A DNA stretch of 64,000 nucleotides from Moringa oleifera. Its lineage: Eukaryota > Streptophyta > Magnoliopsida > Brassicales > Moringaceae. The stretch's first letter is position 1. The number at the start of each line of letters is the position of its first letter. The position numbers and the translations under genes were made by a program. The stretch lies in contig JAJFZO010000191.1 of the NCBI GenBank assembly GCA_021397835.1, positions 5,461,001-5,525,000 of the forward strand. The letters are read 5' to 3'. The notes under the pieces are model-generated. The model saw only the letters and a program-made list of their open reading frames with translations, did no database searches and had not been told where the DNA came from. Shown in pieces: positions 1 through 12,049 of this stretch.

Positions 1-2618
1 ATTCAAGGCTTTCGAGGTTCATTATTTCACATGTTTTGGCGGGAAAAGGGCAGTTCAAAGAGCTGCGATTATTGATAGAGCAAATGCTGCAAGAGGAAGG
101 TGTGTTTCACTCTTTTTCTCTTAGTTTAATGACGTTGTTATCTGAGTCAAAGGCATTTTAGTTGCTGACATGGTCTGGGGATAAAAAAGAACTTGAGTCT
201 TTTTCTTTTTGTCAAGGTTTCTCTGGGGGAATATTTTGTGTCAGTTATGCCCAGTAATTTTATTGGGGTTGGCTGCATTGAGATTTTTGTTACCTTGGGT
301 CCTTTGAGTGAGAATTATCAAATATATGTCTGGATTGACCAACATAGAAAACGAAGCAGAGGAGTTTTGGTAGATGCCCTTTCAATGATTGAATTTGTGT
401 TAGATTCACCTGAAATTACATGTTTGATTCAGTGCTTAGTATTATAATCCATTTCCTGATGATTACCTGAAAGTGTTGGCTGCAAACTGATTACTTTCTA
501 TTATTTGTCAAGATTCTATATATTTCTCACTTTTTGTTTATAGCTTTTATGTGATTTTTTATAGGCTCTGGTTCAGCTGCCTCCCTTTGTGAGTTGCTTT
601 TCAATAGCTTCAGATGCTGGGATTCAAATAGGATGGTGTGGGATATGCTGGCTTTTGTTTATTCAAGATCCGAGATGGTTCATGATGCCCTTTATGTTCT
701 TGCGAAGATGAAAGACCTGAACTTGCCTGCTTCAATACAAACATATAACAGTCTTCTGTACAACTTGAGGCACACTGATATTATGTGGGATGTCTATAAT
801 GAAATCATAGCTAGTGGGATGCCTCAGAGTGAATACACCAATTCCATTCTTGTAGATGGCCTATGTAGGCAATCCAGGCTACATGATGCAGTTTCATTCC
901 TTCAAGAGACTAAGGGGAAAGATTTTGGACCTTCTGTTGTTTCATTTAATACTATCATGTCTAGCTACTGCAAATTGGGTTTTGTAGACATTGCAAAGTC
1001 ATTTTTTTGTATGATGCTCAAGTGTGGACTACTTCCTGATGTATATAGTTACAATATTCTTATTCATGGGCTATGTGTAGCTGGTTCAGTGGAGGAAGCT
1101 TTAGAATTCAAAAATGATATGGAGAAGCATGGGTTAGAGCCCGATATTGTAACTTACAACATTCTTGCCAAGGGATTTCGTCTACTTGGTTTGATGAGTG
1201 GGGCCTGGAATGTCATTCAACAAATGTTAATTAAAGGGTTGAATCCAGATATTGTTACATACACGATATTGATATGCGGGCATTGCCAGACAGGCAACAT
1301 TGAGGAAGGGTTAAGATTGCGGGAGGAGATGCTTTCAAGGGGTTTTCAGTTGAGTGTTATCTCATACGGTGTACTGCTCAGCAGTTTGTGTAAAAGTGGA
1401 CGGCTTGACGAAGCATTATCATTGTTTTACGAAATGGAAGCTAATGGTTTAAAACCTGATATCGTGACTTATTCTATCCTTATTCATGGACTCTGCAAGC
1501 AAGGAGAAGTTGAAAGGGCTATCCAACTGTACAATGAGATGTGCTCAAAGAGAATTCTTCCGAATTCTGAGGCACATGGGACTATTCTACTGGGTTTGTG
1601 TGAGAAAGGGCTGATAGCAGAGGCAAAAATGTATTTTGATTCTTTAAAAATAAGTGGCTTCACGCAGGATATCTTTTTGTACAATATTATGATCAATGGG
1701 TATGTAAAACTAGGTTTTCTTGAGGATGCTGTACAGTTATACAAACAACTAGTCGAAAGTGGGATTTCTCCTACGGTAGTCACTTTCAATTCTCTGATTC
1801 ATGGGTTCTGCAGACACAGAAAGGTAGCTGAGGCTAGAAGAATGTTACATAGCATCAAGCTGAATGGGCTGGAACCAACTACCATAACGTATACCACACT
1901 TATGAATGCATATTGTGAAGATGGAAATATGCACAGCATGCTTGATTTGCTTCAGGAGATGAAAGCAAAAGCTATTGAACCAACTCATGTCACTTACACT
2001 GTAGTGATCAAGGGACTTTGCAAACAGTGGAAACTTCGAGAATCTCTTCAATTACTTGAAGACATGTATGCTAAGGGTCTAGCACCAGATCAAATCACAT
2101 ATAATACAATCATTCAATGTTTCTGCAAAGCTAAAGACCTGACAAAAGCTTTCCAGTTACTCCATGAGATGTTATTACATAATCTTGAGCCTACATTTGT
2201 CACATATAATGTCCTCATCAATGGCCTTTGTGTATATGGCGACCTAAAGGAGGCTTATAGGCTCCTGGTTGCTCTCCAGGAAAAAAATTTTGGCTTGACA
2301 AAAGTTGCTTACACCACAATAATCAAGGCACATTGTGTGAAGGGTGATCCACAAATTGCAGTGGTGCTCTTTCATCAAATGGTGGAGAGGGGATTTGAAA
2401 TTTCTATCAGAGATTATAGTGCTGTCATCAACAGATTGTGTAAAAGGTGTTTAACTGGTGAAGCTAAAATCTTTTTAAGTATGATGTTTTCTGATGGCAT
2501 GCTGCCTGATCAAGAACTTTGTTTGGTAATGCTGAATTCATTCTATCAAACTGGCGAGATCAATTCATATGGTGAATTACTTGCTGAGACAATCAAATTA
2601 GGTTTGCTTCCTGACTAA
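1..2618 (+). CDS. Pentatricopeptide repeat (PPR) protein, P-class, 5' end outside window
   Basis: This is the 3' part of a gene whose first exon begins before the window. The exon in view ends at 99 (reading SHVLAGKGQFKELRLLIEQM, then a phase-1 GT donor at 100). The second exon runs from 565 (after ATAG) to the TAA at 2616-2618 and adds about 684 codons. The long exon is an almost uninterrupted tandem of 35-residue PPR motifs, recognisable by recurring TYNxLIxGLCxxG and GLxPDIVTY patterns. P-class PPR proteins bind organellar RNA and act in RNA stability, splicing or translation; the target cannot be read here. No E, DYW or SMR domain follows the repeats, and the protein ends in GLLPD. It resembles the Arabidopsis At1g13630 type, but that assignment is from memory. 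The start and targeting peptide are not visible. Confidence 0.93.
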
Positions 2619-5110
2619 TAAATGAAGGGATTGATGATTCTGTTAGATCTTATCTTTGGAAGGAGATGCCCTTTGCTTGGGACAGTTCATTTTGTACTAT
2701 AAATATTTTGTATGCTGGAAAGGATCTAAAAGCTTTTTCCTAGAGATGGGGCTGGTCACGAATTTTTGAACCCCCCTTCTCGCGTAGATACCTTTAATGA
2801 CAAATTCTTCTTGTTCGGTGGTAACTTGGCTTACAGACTCTGGATCATGAAGCTTGGGAAGACTAAAATGCAGAGGTTTGTAAAGATACATCTTGGTCAT
2901 TTGGAATTCTTCCTGCAGGAAAGAAAAGTGAGTTAGCACTCTACTTTCGGTTTCCACATTTTTACTTGTTTTGTCAGCGAAGTTTATGTAATCTAGTTTT
3001 GACATTGCAAAAGTTAAAGGAAAAAAAATTTGGAGAGTACTCTCATCTCTTTCTGGCCATAATTGTAAGTAAAGAATTTGTGCATGAAGAAACTGATCAA
3101 TTAGTTTACTATGTAGGAAGTAGTTGCAGTGCAAATTTCAATCTGACAAGAGATCTCTTCCAGGATACATTGTGGTCTCTATCATTCCTGTTGACATTGA
3201 CTGTCTCAAAAGTGGTATCTTGGATGATGCAGTCCTTGGTACAAAGCTCAACATCAGGGTGAAGCAGATCAAAAGTTACTCAAAGGGTAAAAATGCAGTG
3301 ACTTAAGTAGTGTTTTATTCATGCACATATTCTATTCTTTTCTTTTGTAAAAAGGCTTGCTTGTCAAACTGAATTATATAGTGTAGTCTAAGGTCTGATC
3401 AACATGTGGTAATTGCAGGATTTGCATCTTACAGGCAATAAGAAGATACTGTAGTCTTTGAAACTTCCTCTTGTGGTTACCTGTTGAGCATAATAAACAC
3501 ACCAACTGAAGACTAGATGCTAAATGAAAAAAAAATGAAGCACTATCCATTTGCAAGGGGAAGCTTCCTGCTAAACCCTCAGTACTGAGTATGGTGGTAT
3601 TATCAGCATTTAGGTTCTAATGTTGATTTGATGGATAACCATTTCAGTATGGTAAGAAAATACTGAACTTTTTCTCACTGAAATTCTTGTATTTTCTTGG
3701 GACTTCTATATATTCCCTGCTGGTGAAAATACTGGCAGTTTTGTTTTCTTTTAATTATTGTTTCTCTATCATCTGTAGGCTTGACAGAGCAAAACCATCT
3801 GTTTGCTCCATGCTTGGAGCAATGGAACCAGGTTATGTGATGAGTCAGGATCACTGCATGAAGAGGAAGTTCATCACCTTTAGATGACATCAAAGTTTTG
3901 TCAAGCTGCACTGTTCTAGAGAGATGCTTCTAAATTTGCGGTAAATTTTCCACATTTTCGTCCTGCTTTTTCTTCCATGATTTTGACTCGATAAGATGAC
4001 AAATAAGATTTGTCTCGTATTTTGGACTAAATTGAACGCAAAGCACATGATTTGTTTCCCCTCTTAAACTGTATTTGATGCTATTCCAGGTTGTGGTGCC
4101 CACTGCTCAGAATCAGAAGATTTTGTTTGAAAAATCGAAATAGGCATCATTTTGGCTTATCTCAGGCAAAGTCAACAGAAAAGTTTGTCCTTGTAGGCTC
4201 TTATTGCAGATTATAGCATGGTTACCTTGTCATTTATCTTTGAGAAGGAGAATTGGTAAAAAGCGGGGCCCTACTTTGACTAGATGATTCATGTCTTCTG
4301 TGATTTTGGGAAGGAGTTTGATGATCAATTGCATCCAATTAAGTAGTCTGTCTGCTATTAACCCTCAGTTTTTTATCACTGTGAAAGATACTCTTCCTGC
4401 AGATGGATATACATTGAATACCACTGATTGTAGTCAGGTTTTCTTTCCTCTAACTTCATTATGATATGTTGAGAATTGACTCAAATTCATTTTTCTTGTA
4501 ATGGATTTCCACAACTACAGAAAATACTGTTTCTTTTGTAAATCATGTCTTTTCTATGATATTTTAATGTTAAAATCTATGTAATGAGAATTCACTGTCT
4601 ATGATTTTATTTACTTCTTAATTTCATATTTGTATTTATTATGTAATAAGATACTTAAGTTTACCTCATTATTTCTTCTGATCTGAGCATTGAAATTACT
4701 TCCCCAAGAATTTGATAGGAGAAAGGTTAATGCAAAAAATATTTCTTTTGAGTTTGTGAATCCCATCTAATTCTATTACTTACTTATCATACCAAAAATG
4801 ATTAATTGTAAGGAGAAAAAAAAATGATATCTACAGTTAAGGAAAAAAAAATCCTTACTTTAGTACTAATTACTTTGAGCATTATTATTACCCAATACAT
4901 GTTTAACACATTTCAATATCTTTATACATGTGTAACATATGTAAAGATAGTTCTACACGGAAACAAAATGTCAAAATCCATTTCTTTCAAAACCTGCTGG
5001 ATCTTTCACATAAACACCATGTGAGATTCATGAAGCACACTACTGATGTTAGGCAAGGAATCAATGGTCTATTCCATAAGATTATGTCTTGTTGCCTTTG
5101 ATTTTAACTC
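2619..5110. other. Intergenic region, no gene recognised
   Basis: This stretch follows the PPR stop codon and precedes the GDSL promoter. It probably begins with the PPR 3' UTR. Only short ORFs (at most 145 codons) occur, and none resembles a known family or has plausible splice partners. The part from about 4550 to 5000 is more AT-rich. I see no clear transposon termini or RNA gene. Confidence 0.5.
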
Positions 5111-5118
5111 TATAAAAG
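5111..5118 (+). promoter_or_regulatory. Probable TATA box of the GDSL gene
   Basis: TATAAAAG lies 85 bases upstream of the chosen GDSL ATG at 5196, a normal plant spacing for a short 5' UTR. It falls inside the region that a longer ORF starting at 5046 would treat as coding, which argues for the downstream start. Confidence 0.55.
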
Positions 5119-5195
5119 GTACTCTTTTGGGTCATCTTGGCAAGTTCTATACCTTGAAGCACCAGTTCGTGGTCACGCTTGTCACCTGTGCTGAA

Positions 5196-6647
5196 ATGGC
5201 TAGTTACTTGATGGCATGCTTTCTCTTGCTCTTGTTCTCTCTTCATCTGTTTTCTGCAGACTCCAAGCAGCTTGAATTCCTTCAAGAAAGAGTTCCAGCT
5301 TTGTATGTCTTTGGTGATTCTCTAGTTGATCCTGGCAATAACAATCATCTCCCCACCAACAGTAAGGCCAATTTCTTGCCTTATGGCATAGATTTTGGAG
5401 GCAAACCTACTGGCCGGCCTACAAATGGCAAGACTGTTGCTGATTGTATCGGTAAGACTAATCCGAGATCACAGGATATGTTTAATCCCTTCCATGTCTA
5501 TCTTCTGCAAAAGAGATATAGTCATGAAGTTCCTAATAGTCCTTGTGAATATTATTATAGCATTGCATCTTGGATTGCCTCTGGTCCCTCCTTTTATGGG
5601 TCTCTCAGAGCGTCAAAGGAGAAATGCCGTTTCTGGCATCAATTATGCATCTGCTGGCTGTGGCATTCTTCCTGATAGTGCACATAACGGGGCAAGACAT
5701 AGAAATCTTTTCTGATTGACCGAATGATTTTGGTTCTGGGTTGTGTTCTTATAGTTAGTTTTCCTTTTCTTTTCTCAGGGATTCTGTTTGGCACTTGACA
5801 AGCAGATAGATCTGTTTAACAGGACTGCTCAAAATTATTTGCCAAGACATTTTAAACAGCAAACAGGGCTCAGGAGACATCTACATGAATCGTTGTTTTT
5901 TGTTTCTGTGGGTGTAAATGACCACTTTCTCAACCTTAGGCACTGCCAGGAAGGTACAAAGGGTTGCCTATCCCCCAAAGTCTTTGGTAAATTCCTCCTA
6001 AATGAACTATCTGTTCGTTTGCAGGTAATCCTTTTTTCTTCTGTGGTCTCTCTCCATCATCTCAATATATTTGTAGTTCCTTCTGATGTAGTTATTTGTT
6101 TGCAGAAGCTGTATGACTTGGGAGCTAGGAAGATCTTGGTGAACAACATTCCTCCAGCAGGCTGCTTTCCATCAGAGTTAATTAAAATGAGAAATAAAGG
6201 AGCTTGCAACGAAGATACAAACAAGATGATGACCTATTACAACAGGAGGCTGCCTAGGATGCTCCAACAATTGCAATCTCAGCTTCCTGGTGCTGCCTTT
6301 ATACACTCAGATCTTTTCAAGTTTATTTCAGAGCTGTGAGCAAGCGCAGAGCAATATGGTAAGCAGCAGATAAGTTTCAGAAACTTTACTGCTTTTGTGT
6401 CACTACCAATCTTGGTTCATATTTTCACTAATTATTCACTCTGGCAGGCATAACCCATGTATCTGAGCCCTGTTGCCCCAGCAACTATAATGGAACTGTT
6501 GGTTGTCTGCCCAATAGTGCTACCTGCACAAACAGAGACACGCATCTCTTTTTTGATCCATTTCACCCCAGCCAAGTTGCCAATTACATTTATTGCAGGC
6601 GTTGTTTCACAGAGACATCAATTTGCTCTTCTTTAGTAGTTTCATAG
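5196..6647 (+). pseudogene. GDSL-type esterase/lipase gene with in-frame stop codon
   Basis: Five exons are inferred: 5196-5451, 5561-5691, 5779-6024, 6106-6358 and 6448-6647. The product would be a secreted GDSL (SGNH) lipase. It starts with a hydrophobic signal peptide ([19 protein letters not shown]), then the block I nucleophile motif [13 protein letters not shown], the block III motif SVGVNDHF, and in exon 5 the catalytic block V motif DPFHPSQ. Exon 4 reads in frame up to a TGA at 6337-6339, 19 bases before its donor at 6359; frame and homology resume directly after it (SAEQYG, then ITHVSEPCC). The stop therefore removes the block V Asp and His. It could have arisen from a CGA arginine codon by C-to-T change. 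Exon 2 appears to use a GC donor at 5692. It is either a recent pseudogene, a null allele or a sequence error. Confidence 0.8.
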
Positions 6648-7076
6648 ATTTGGCAGCTTAAGCACTGATAGCATCTGCCTTCTCTGTTACCTGTAATAAT
6701 TCAGAATCACAATTGGGTTGCTCTTGTTTGCTGGCAATGCCTTTTATCTGTCTTGGCCCCTAAAATGAAACTTAGTTCTCACGTTCATACGCAATGTATA
6801 AAGTATGACCATGTCAGTAACCACTGAAATAAAGGCCTAATTAGCAACTTCGTGACAATCAACAATCTTGCAATATCAAAAAGGCAAAATTGTTTGATAG
6901 TTCATTAAGCAGCCGTACTAAGCATAGACAAATAAGACCCAGAAAAGAAAAGGAAGAGTTATCCGAGAAACAAGAAAATAACAGACAGAACAAAAGAGAA
7001 GGATCACATATACATATTCAGAAAGAGCAGACGCCATCTTAAGAGGCTTAACCTATCACTCCAACCACAGTTTTCT
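6648..7076. other. Convergent intergenic spacer (3' UTRs)
   Basis: This spacer separates the convergent GDSL gene and peptide-precursor gene. It probably holds both 3' UTRs and polyadenylation signals. I see no other feature. Confidence 0.5.
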
Positions 7077-7698
7077 TCAGTTATTCTTAGGTGGGTGGTG
7101 CCTTGGTGCATGATAATCAGCATTGAAAGCTACAAATCCTCCATCGTCAACCTCTTCCGAGAAACGTTTAGCAGGTTGCTTACAGTTCTCATTCATGGCC
7201 TTCATCGCCTTCTTTTGACCACATTGTCTGTTTGCCACTGAGAGTCTTGACTTCTTCTGTCCAAGTGCTCCCCCATTCACGTTCACCTCCAGCCTCATGA
7301 CTCCACCGGCAGCCACCTTTCTTCCCCCTATACCGATATCACCTTCCAGTATTCCCTGTTGCATCAAATTAAACCTTTCAGATCAATAAACATAAAGAAG
7401 ATCGTTGTCTTACATACATTAATTTCCATGTGTACATGATAATATACGTAGGTCGCCTATACCTTTTCTTCCGTTGAAAAAGAATTAAGTCGTTTATCTG
7501 CATTCTCATGAGCAAAAACGAATCAAACTTCCATGCGGAATCGATCTCCTCAAAACAACAAAGATTGATCAGTGAAATGAAGAAAGAAAGAGTGGATCAT
7601 CAAGAAGCCTTATACGTACCTGGAATAACACGTGCCATTGAGAGACATGAAGCAAACAGAAGCAGAATTAGCAGGCACGTGAACCCTGTTGCAGCCAT
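7077..7698 (-). CDS. RGF/GOLVEN/CLEL peptide-hormone precursor
   Basis: Three minus-strand exons are inferred: 7698-7620, 7497-7463 (only 35 bases) and 7355-7077, giving about 130 residues. Splice sites are GT-AG, and the phases agree (1, then 0). Residues 1 to about 23 are a signal peptide (MAATGFTCLLILLLFASCLS). The middle is variable and lysine-rich. The C-terminus carries the peptide signature ADYHAPRHHPPKNN. Known RGF/GLV peptides are about 13 residues, start with Asp-Tyr (the Tyr is sulfated) and hold a HPP core in which a proline can be hydroxylated. They signal through RGFR/RGI receptor kinases in root meristem maintenance and gravitropism. The last residues are KNN, where RGF1 has RHN. 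Membership of the family is clear; the exact orthologue is not. Confidence 0.88.
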
Positions 7699-7846
7699 AT
7701 CTTTGTCCTTCTTATATATTCTGCCAAATTTCTTGCTGAAAATCAAACAGCAGAAGAGAAGTAACTGAGAGCAGAAAGTGGGTTTCTTATAGAGAGAGAG
7801 ATGAAACGCAAGTCAGCATAGATTTTAGCACCTAGGTCTATATAAA

Positions 7847-7854
7847 CATTTATA
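7847..7854 (-). promoter_or_regulatory. Possible TATA box of the RGF/GLV precursor gene
   Basis: On the minus strand TATAAATG lies about 150 bases upstream of the ATG at 7698. A second AT-rich box (TTATATAG) lies just downstream of it. Placement is by position and consensus only. Confidence 0.35.
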
Positions 7855-9152
7855 CTTAGTCAAAGCTAGTTATAAATTAAGATTATGCCTCCAACATCCG
7901 CCTTTCCCACACTCAATTTATCGTGAACAATCTTATAATATATACAAAAAGTTCGAAGAAAAATATTAATGCATGAACCCCGAGTCACACATGTGTCAAA
8001 TGGATCGAAGGAACCAAGTTGTTGATAATCTCGAAACGTCAATCTTTTGAACTCGTTCTCTCGTGCATGGTCCAAGCAGAGGAAATGTGGGGTGGCAAAG
8101 AGGCTGAATAGTACAAACTGGGTTTGAAGAAACCAAGAAATGGAAAGAGAGGAGAGGTGGTGGTCCGCAAATCTTCGATATACAGATGTGAAGGGAAGAG
8201 ATGGTGCATGCGATAACGTAAAAAGGAAGGTGTGTGTGTTCTGCGCTTGTCTGCCGCCATGTATTCAACGAGACACCTCGTCCCTTAGATTGTCGAGGTC
8301 CCTAATGCTTGCCTTTCACTTAGAGATACTGTTCCCCAGACATCTGAACATGCATTCTTAGGCCTTCATCACTTTAGTTAAAACTAGGAATCGTTTTGGT
8401 AACACATTTACGGTCAAATAAAATTTGATCTTATCACCGTTTTCGCAAAATAATGTATGACTATCAGTATTACCTCTGAGAAGAAATTTTAATTAATTGA
8501 ATTAACAAGTCATGTAATTGGTATGTTAATCAACTAATAACAACGACCTTAAAAGTGATCCAATTTTTGTTCTTTATGAGGTAGCCATGGATTTTGTAAA
8601 AATGAATAGATAATGAGTTAAAGAAAATATTGGGTGGGGCAAAGTGATATAGGGGGTGCATGGAATGGCTAAAATATTAGAAATCGAAAACATGAAAAGA
8701 AGAGACAAGGTTTGGGAAGTAGGAATTGGAAGATGGAAGGCGTGGTTTCCAACTTCAGATTTGTGATTCAGTGGGTCTGACTATAATATATATGTTCTAC
8801 ATTAACGGTTAATTAATACATAAAGTTTCATAAATGGAAGTTGGAACGTTGGGAAGCCTGTTCTGCCACATGCCCACCAACAATTCTGCTTTTCTCATTG
8901 ATGTCCTGACCATTTGCATGGGCCACCAAGCAGAGATTAGGCTGGGTTGGCTTAAATCTCCTGGTTTTCCATGAGAATGGTTAGGCCCAATAGTGCTTGG
9001 TCAGGCTGGCAACATGACACGTCTTTTCTTTGTTCACATTAGAGGTAATTAGTGGCCGAAGATAGAAGGATACGGCCAAATATTAGGTTTTTTTTTTAAA
9101 GAGTAATAGTAATATAAAATTTTTATATTTATTTTCTTAATGAAATAAATCA
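7855..9152. other. Intergenic region, upstream DNA of the peptide gene
   Basis: This is ordinary intergenic sequence between the RGF/GLV promoter and the left LTR. The short ORFs at 7996-8361 overlap each other on both strands and show no family resemblance. From about 9070 the sequence becomes AT-rich. No RNA gene or repeat structure was recognised. Confidence 0.45.
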
Positions 9153-10310
9153 TGATGTTGCTATATCCAAATTAAACCTCACAGAAACGCCCACAATAAA
9201 TGGGCTTGAATGGTCCAACTTATTAGGAGGCATCTTTTCTAGAAAAGTACATCAAACAATAAAGTTAGAGATGATCACAGTTAGGGTCAGTTTAATTTTA
9301 ATTTTGAACTATCGATTCAAAATTCATGATTATAATAAATCGAAACTTAAACTTTTAAACTTCAATATCAATTAAAGTTCGATTCAAAAATGGTTCAAGT
9401 TTTGATTTAGATTCTGGTTTATAAACGGTTCACGTTTAAGTTTAATTCAAAGTTTGATCTAAGTTTAATTTAAATTCAATTCAAGTTCAAGTTCGATTCA
9501 AAATTTGGTTTAAAAAATTTTTTTAATAAAAATATTTTATATTTAAATTAAAAAATTTTAATAAATTTTTTAAAATAAAAATACAGCGATAATATTTTAT
9601 CAAAAATATATTTTTTAAATTAAATTATTTTAAAATTAAACTAATTTATATATTTTTAATTAATTTAATTTGAAACCTAACCAAAATCGTTAGTTTTGAA
9701 CCATCAGTTTTAGTTCTGGCTCAAATCGTAACCGAACCATATTTAAAGTGATTCCAGTTATAGTTTGAAACCAAAACCATTTATAATAGTTCTGATCTAG
9801 TTCAAATTTTAAAGGTTACAATTTGGTTCACTGGTTTGAACTGAACCATAATCATCTCTAAATAAAGTTAAGTTGGTTAGATTACATGTGATCTTATGTT
9901 AGTAAATATAACGTTGAAGTGTCAACTTGGCAACTACATAGTCAATAGAGGTTTATGATATATTAAAGACTAACAAAATAATACAATGCCAAAGAAGTCA
10001 AAATATTACTAAAAAGATAAATTCACATCTCACTTACCAAAGCTAGAATAATTCGTACCCGTTATCCTAAATGACCAATATACCTTTGACCTAACTATGT
10101 AAAAAAAACTAAGTATGCTTCATCCAAGCTATCTAAAACCATAACCAAACTATGTCGATTTAGGCACTAACTTGAGCATTAAAAGGTACACCAATTGCAT
10201 TACAATTTAGCCCTATGATTAGTTTCTGTTACTCATCCATCATCCATATCACTTAAAGATCCCTCTCCATGTGTTTAAAATGAGCTACTCAAAATTTTTA
10301 GGTGGCATCA
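9153..10310 (+). repeat. 5' LTR, interrupted by a hAT MITE
   Basis: The LTR starts TGATGTTGCTATATCC, comparable to TAATATTGCTATACC at 15931, and ends with ATTTTTAGGTGGCATCA, comparable to the end of the LTR at 16437. The 595-base hAT MITE at 9266-9860 plus its target duplication accounts for the extra length. Without it the LTR is about 555 bases. Confidence 0.8.
9266..9860. mobile_element. Non-autonomous hAT element (MITE) with 8-bp target duplication
   Basis: The element begins TAGAGATGATCA and ends with the complement (ATCATCTCTA), giving a perfect 10-base terminal inverted repeat with weaker similarity extending inward. It is flanked by the direct 8-base duplication AATAAAGT at 9258-9265 and 9861-9868. 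An 8-bp duplication and a TAGAGATG-like terminus are hallmarks of the hAT superfamily. The interior is AT-rich, rich in GGTTCAAxTTTGA-like runs, and has no ORF. The homologous position in the other LTR (near 16032) has the site unoccupied, so the insertion came after the LTR retrotransposon. Confidence 0.88.
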
Positions 10311-11079
10311 TTAATATCACATGTGGGAATTACAACAAAAAGTCATTGTCATGCCTTTTAAAGCCTGCTCAACAAGTCAGGTGGTCAATAACTAAAAGGC
10401 TCTCTTGTCCTCAAACTCACCTCTATTTGCTCATGTCATTTAACCTACCTTAGTTTTTAGTATAATACAACCTTGCATGATATCTTCATTACCACTCTTG
10501 GTAACCATTACCACAATGACCTTACAGCCATTTTCACTATCATAATAGTTGACACAATCTCCCATATGTCTTGTCCTAGCTTATGACCTTGGTAGGCACG
10601 ACTTGTTATTTCCTGTTAGCCTTACCATACACTCATATGCCTGCTATTATACCATTTTTGCCCATTGGTCTCTTCGTTTTTCACTTTCTTTAGACACATC
10701 CCCAGCTAGATAAGTTAGTAATCTTAAGTCAATGTATGGACCAAATAACCAATATCCTTAATGTACTTGTTCACCAACAACTATCACGAGGAGCTCAAAA
10801 TCACCCTCAACCCTCAATATACTAACTGCCAGCCTCGATGTTATTCAAGCCATAAATGAGGTAGAATAGAGACCATTATGACTAGGGCGAAGAAGATATA
10901 AATGAAAAACTAGTGGCCAAGTATACTAAGAGGAAAATTGTGGTCGATGAATGCTCATGCTTTCATCACTTTAAGGATAAGATGGGTGAGAACAAAAAGT
11001 AACTAAAAATTTTGATGAATGACCAAATAATAAAAATGACCCCAACAATATGGAGTATCGTCAAGTTGCTAGATGCTCG

Positions 11080-11640
11080 TTGGCACTTCAGATCCTCATT
11101 GAGCCATTATCATCCAAGTTTAAGGCTCTTGGATTGATAATTTTGATAGTATGGAAGACCCTAAAAACCATACTGAGAGATTCATCACGATGACAAACCT
11201 TTAAGGTCTATCAAATGCAACGAAATGGAGAACTTTAATTTTTGTCACATTGGTGAAAGCAACTAAACAATAGTATAATTCTCTAAAAACTTGTTCTATT
11301 AACTCGTTTAAAACTATTAAACAATTTTTCTTATGACGCTTCGCAAGTAGCATGGTCAAGATGGAAAAGAGATAGCTAGTTTGTTTTATGCTAAGTAACA
11401 ACTCAGAGAGTCTCTTCAAAAGTAGATAAGGAGGTTCGTTTCTACAACTTTAAAAATGAAGAACTTGAACCAATCAGTAGTAGTGTTAACAATGAAGGAA
11501 AGAGTGTTGGCGAGCACATTCTATAATGCTTTAAGTAGAAAGATGCTTAAGAGTCTTGATGAGTCATTGGTCAAGGTAAAGAAGTTTATTATTAAGAAGG
11601 AAGAGAACAACAAAAAATTAGATACTAAGTAGTAAATGTT
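11080..11640 (+). pseudogene. Degraded gypsy gag (retrotransposon gag domain)
   Basis: Translating across stops and frameshifts gives a recognisable gag core: EPLSSKFKAL, FDSMEDPKNHTERF, then segments resembling the family pattern TLxGxAxxWFxxLPxxSIxSF and FxxxFASS, and a C-terminal segment reading SLDESLVKVKKFIIKKEE. This order matches Retrotrans_gag proteins of Ty3/gypsy elements. At least half a dozen stops and shifts make it non-functional. There is no neighbouring pol. Confidence 0.72.
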
Positions 11641-12049
11641 AAACCATATAAAATTCAAGAATGGTAGAGAATCCAAAGTGCTTTCCACCTCTTCTTACCT
11701 AAATAAGGAATAAAGATCAAAGTATAAGAGGTAACAAGCATAGGTATCTTCAAGTTAGCCACTTAAGAATAATAATAATAAAAAAAATACATAAGACCTC
11801 AAACTTTGAAAATAAAAAATTTTGTAATGTCAAAGGAAGATCAATGAAATCGAGGTATTTTCATTATCAACTATATTTAATTCTATTGCTTTAATTTTTA
11901 AATTTATTAAATATGGTAGAGAAATCTAGTGAAGTCATAAAAAAATGGTAGAGAAATCTAGTAAATTCTTAAAAAATGGTAAATAAATCCTATTAGAACT
12001 TAACTGAGTGACGAAAAATCTTTTAAATAAAATCAGGCTGTATAATGTT

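Noticed and set aside
5046..5195. Upstream in-frame extension of the GDSL first exon (ATG at 5046)
   Set aside because: It overlaps the TATA box at 5111-5118 and would bury the signal peptide, so the ATG at 5196 is preferred.
7996..8361. Overlapping ORFs upstream of the peptide gene, both strands
   Set aside because: They are short, mutually overlapping, and lack domains or coding-like neighbours. This is probably promoter-distal spacer.
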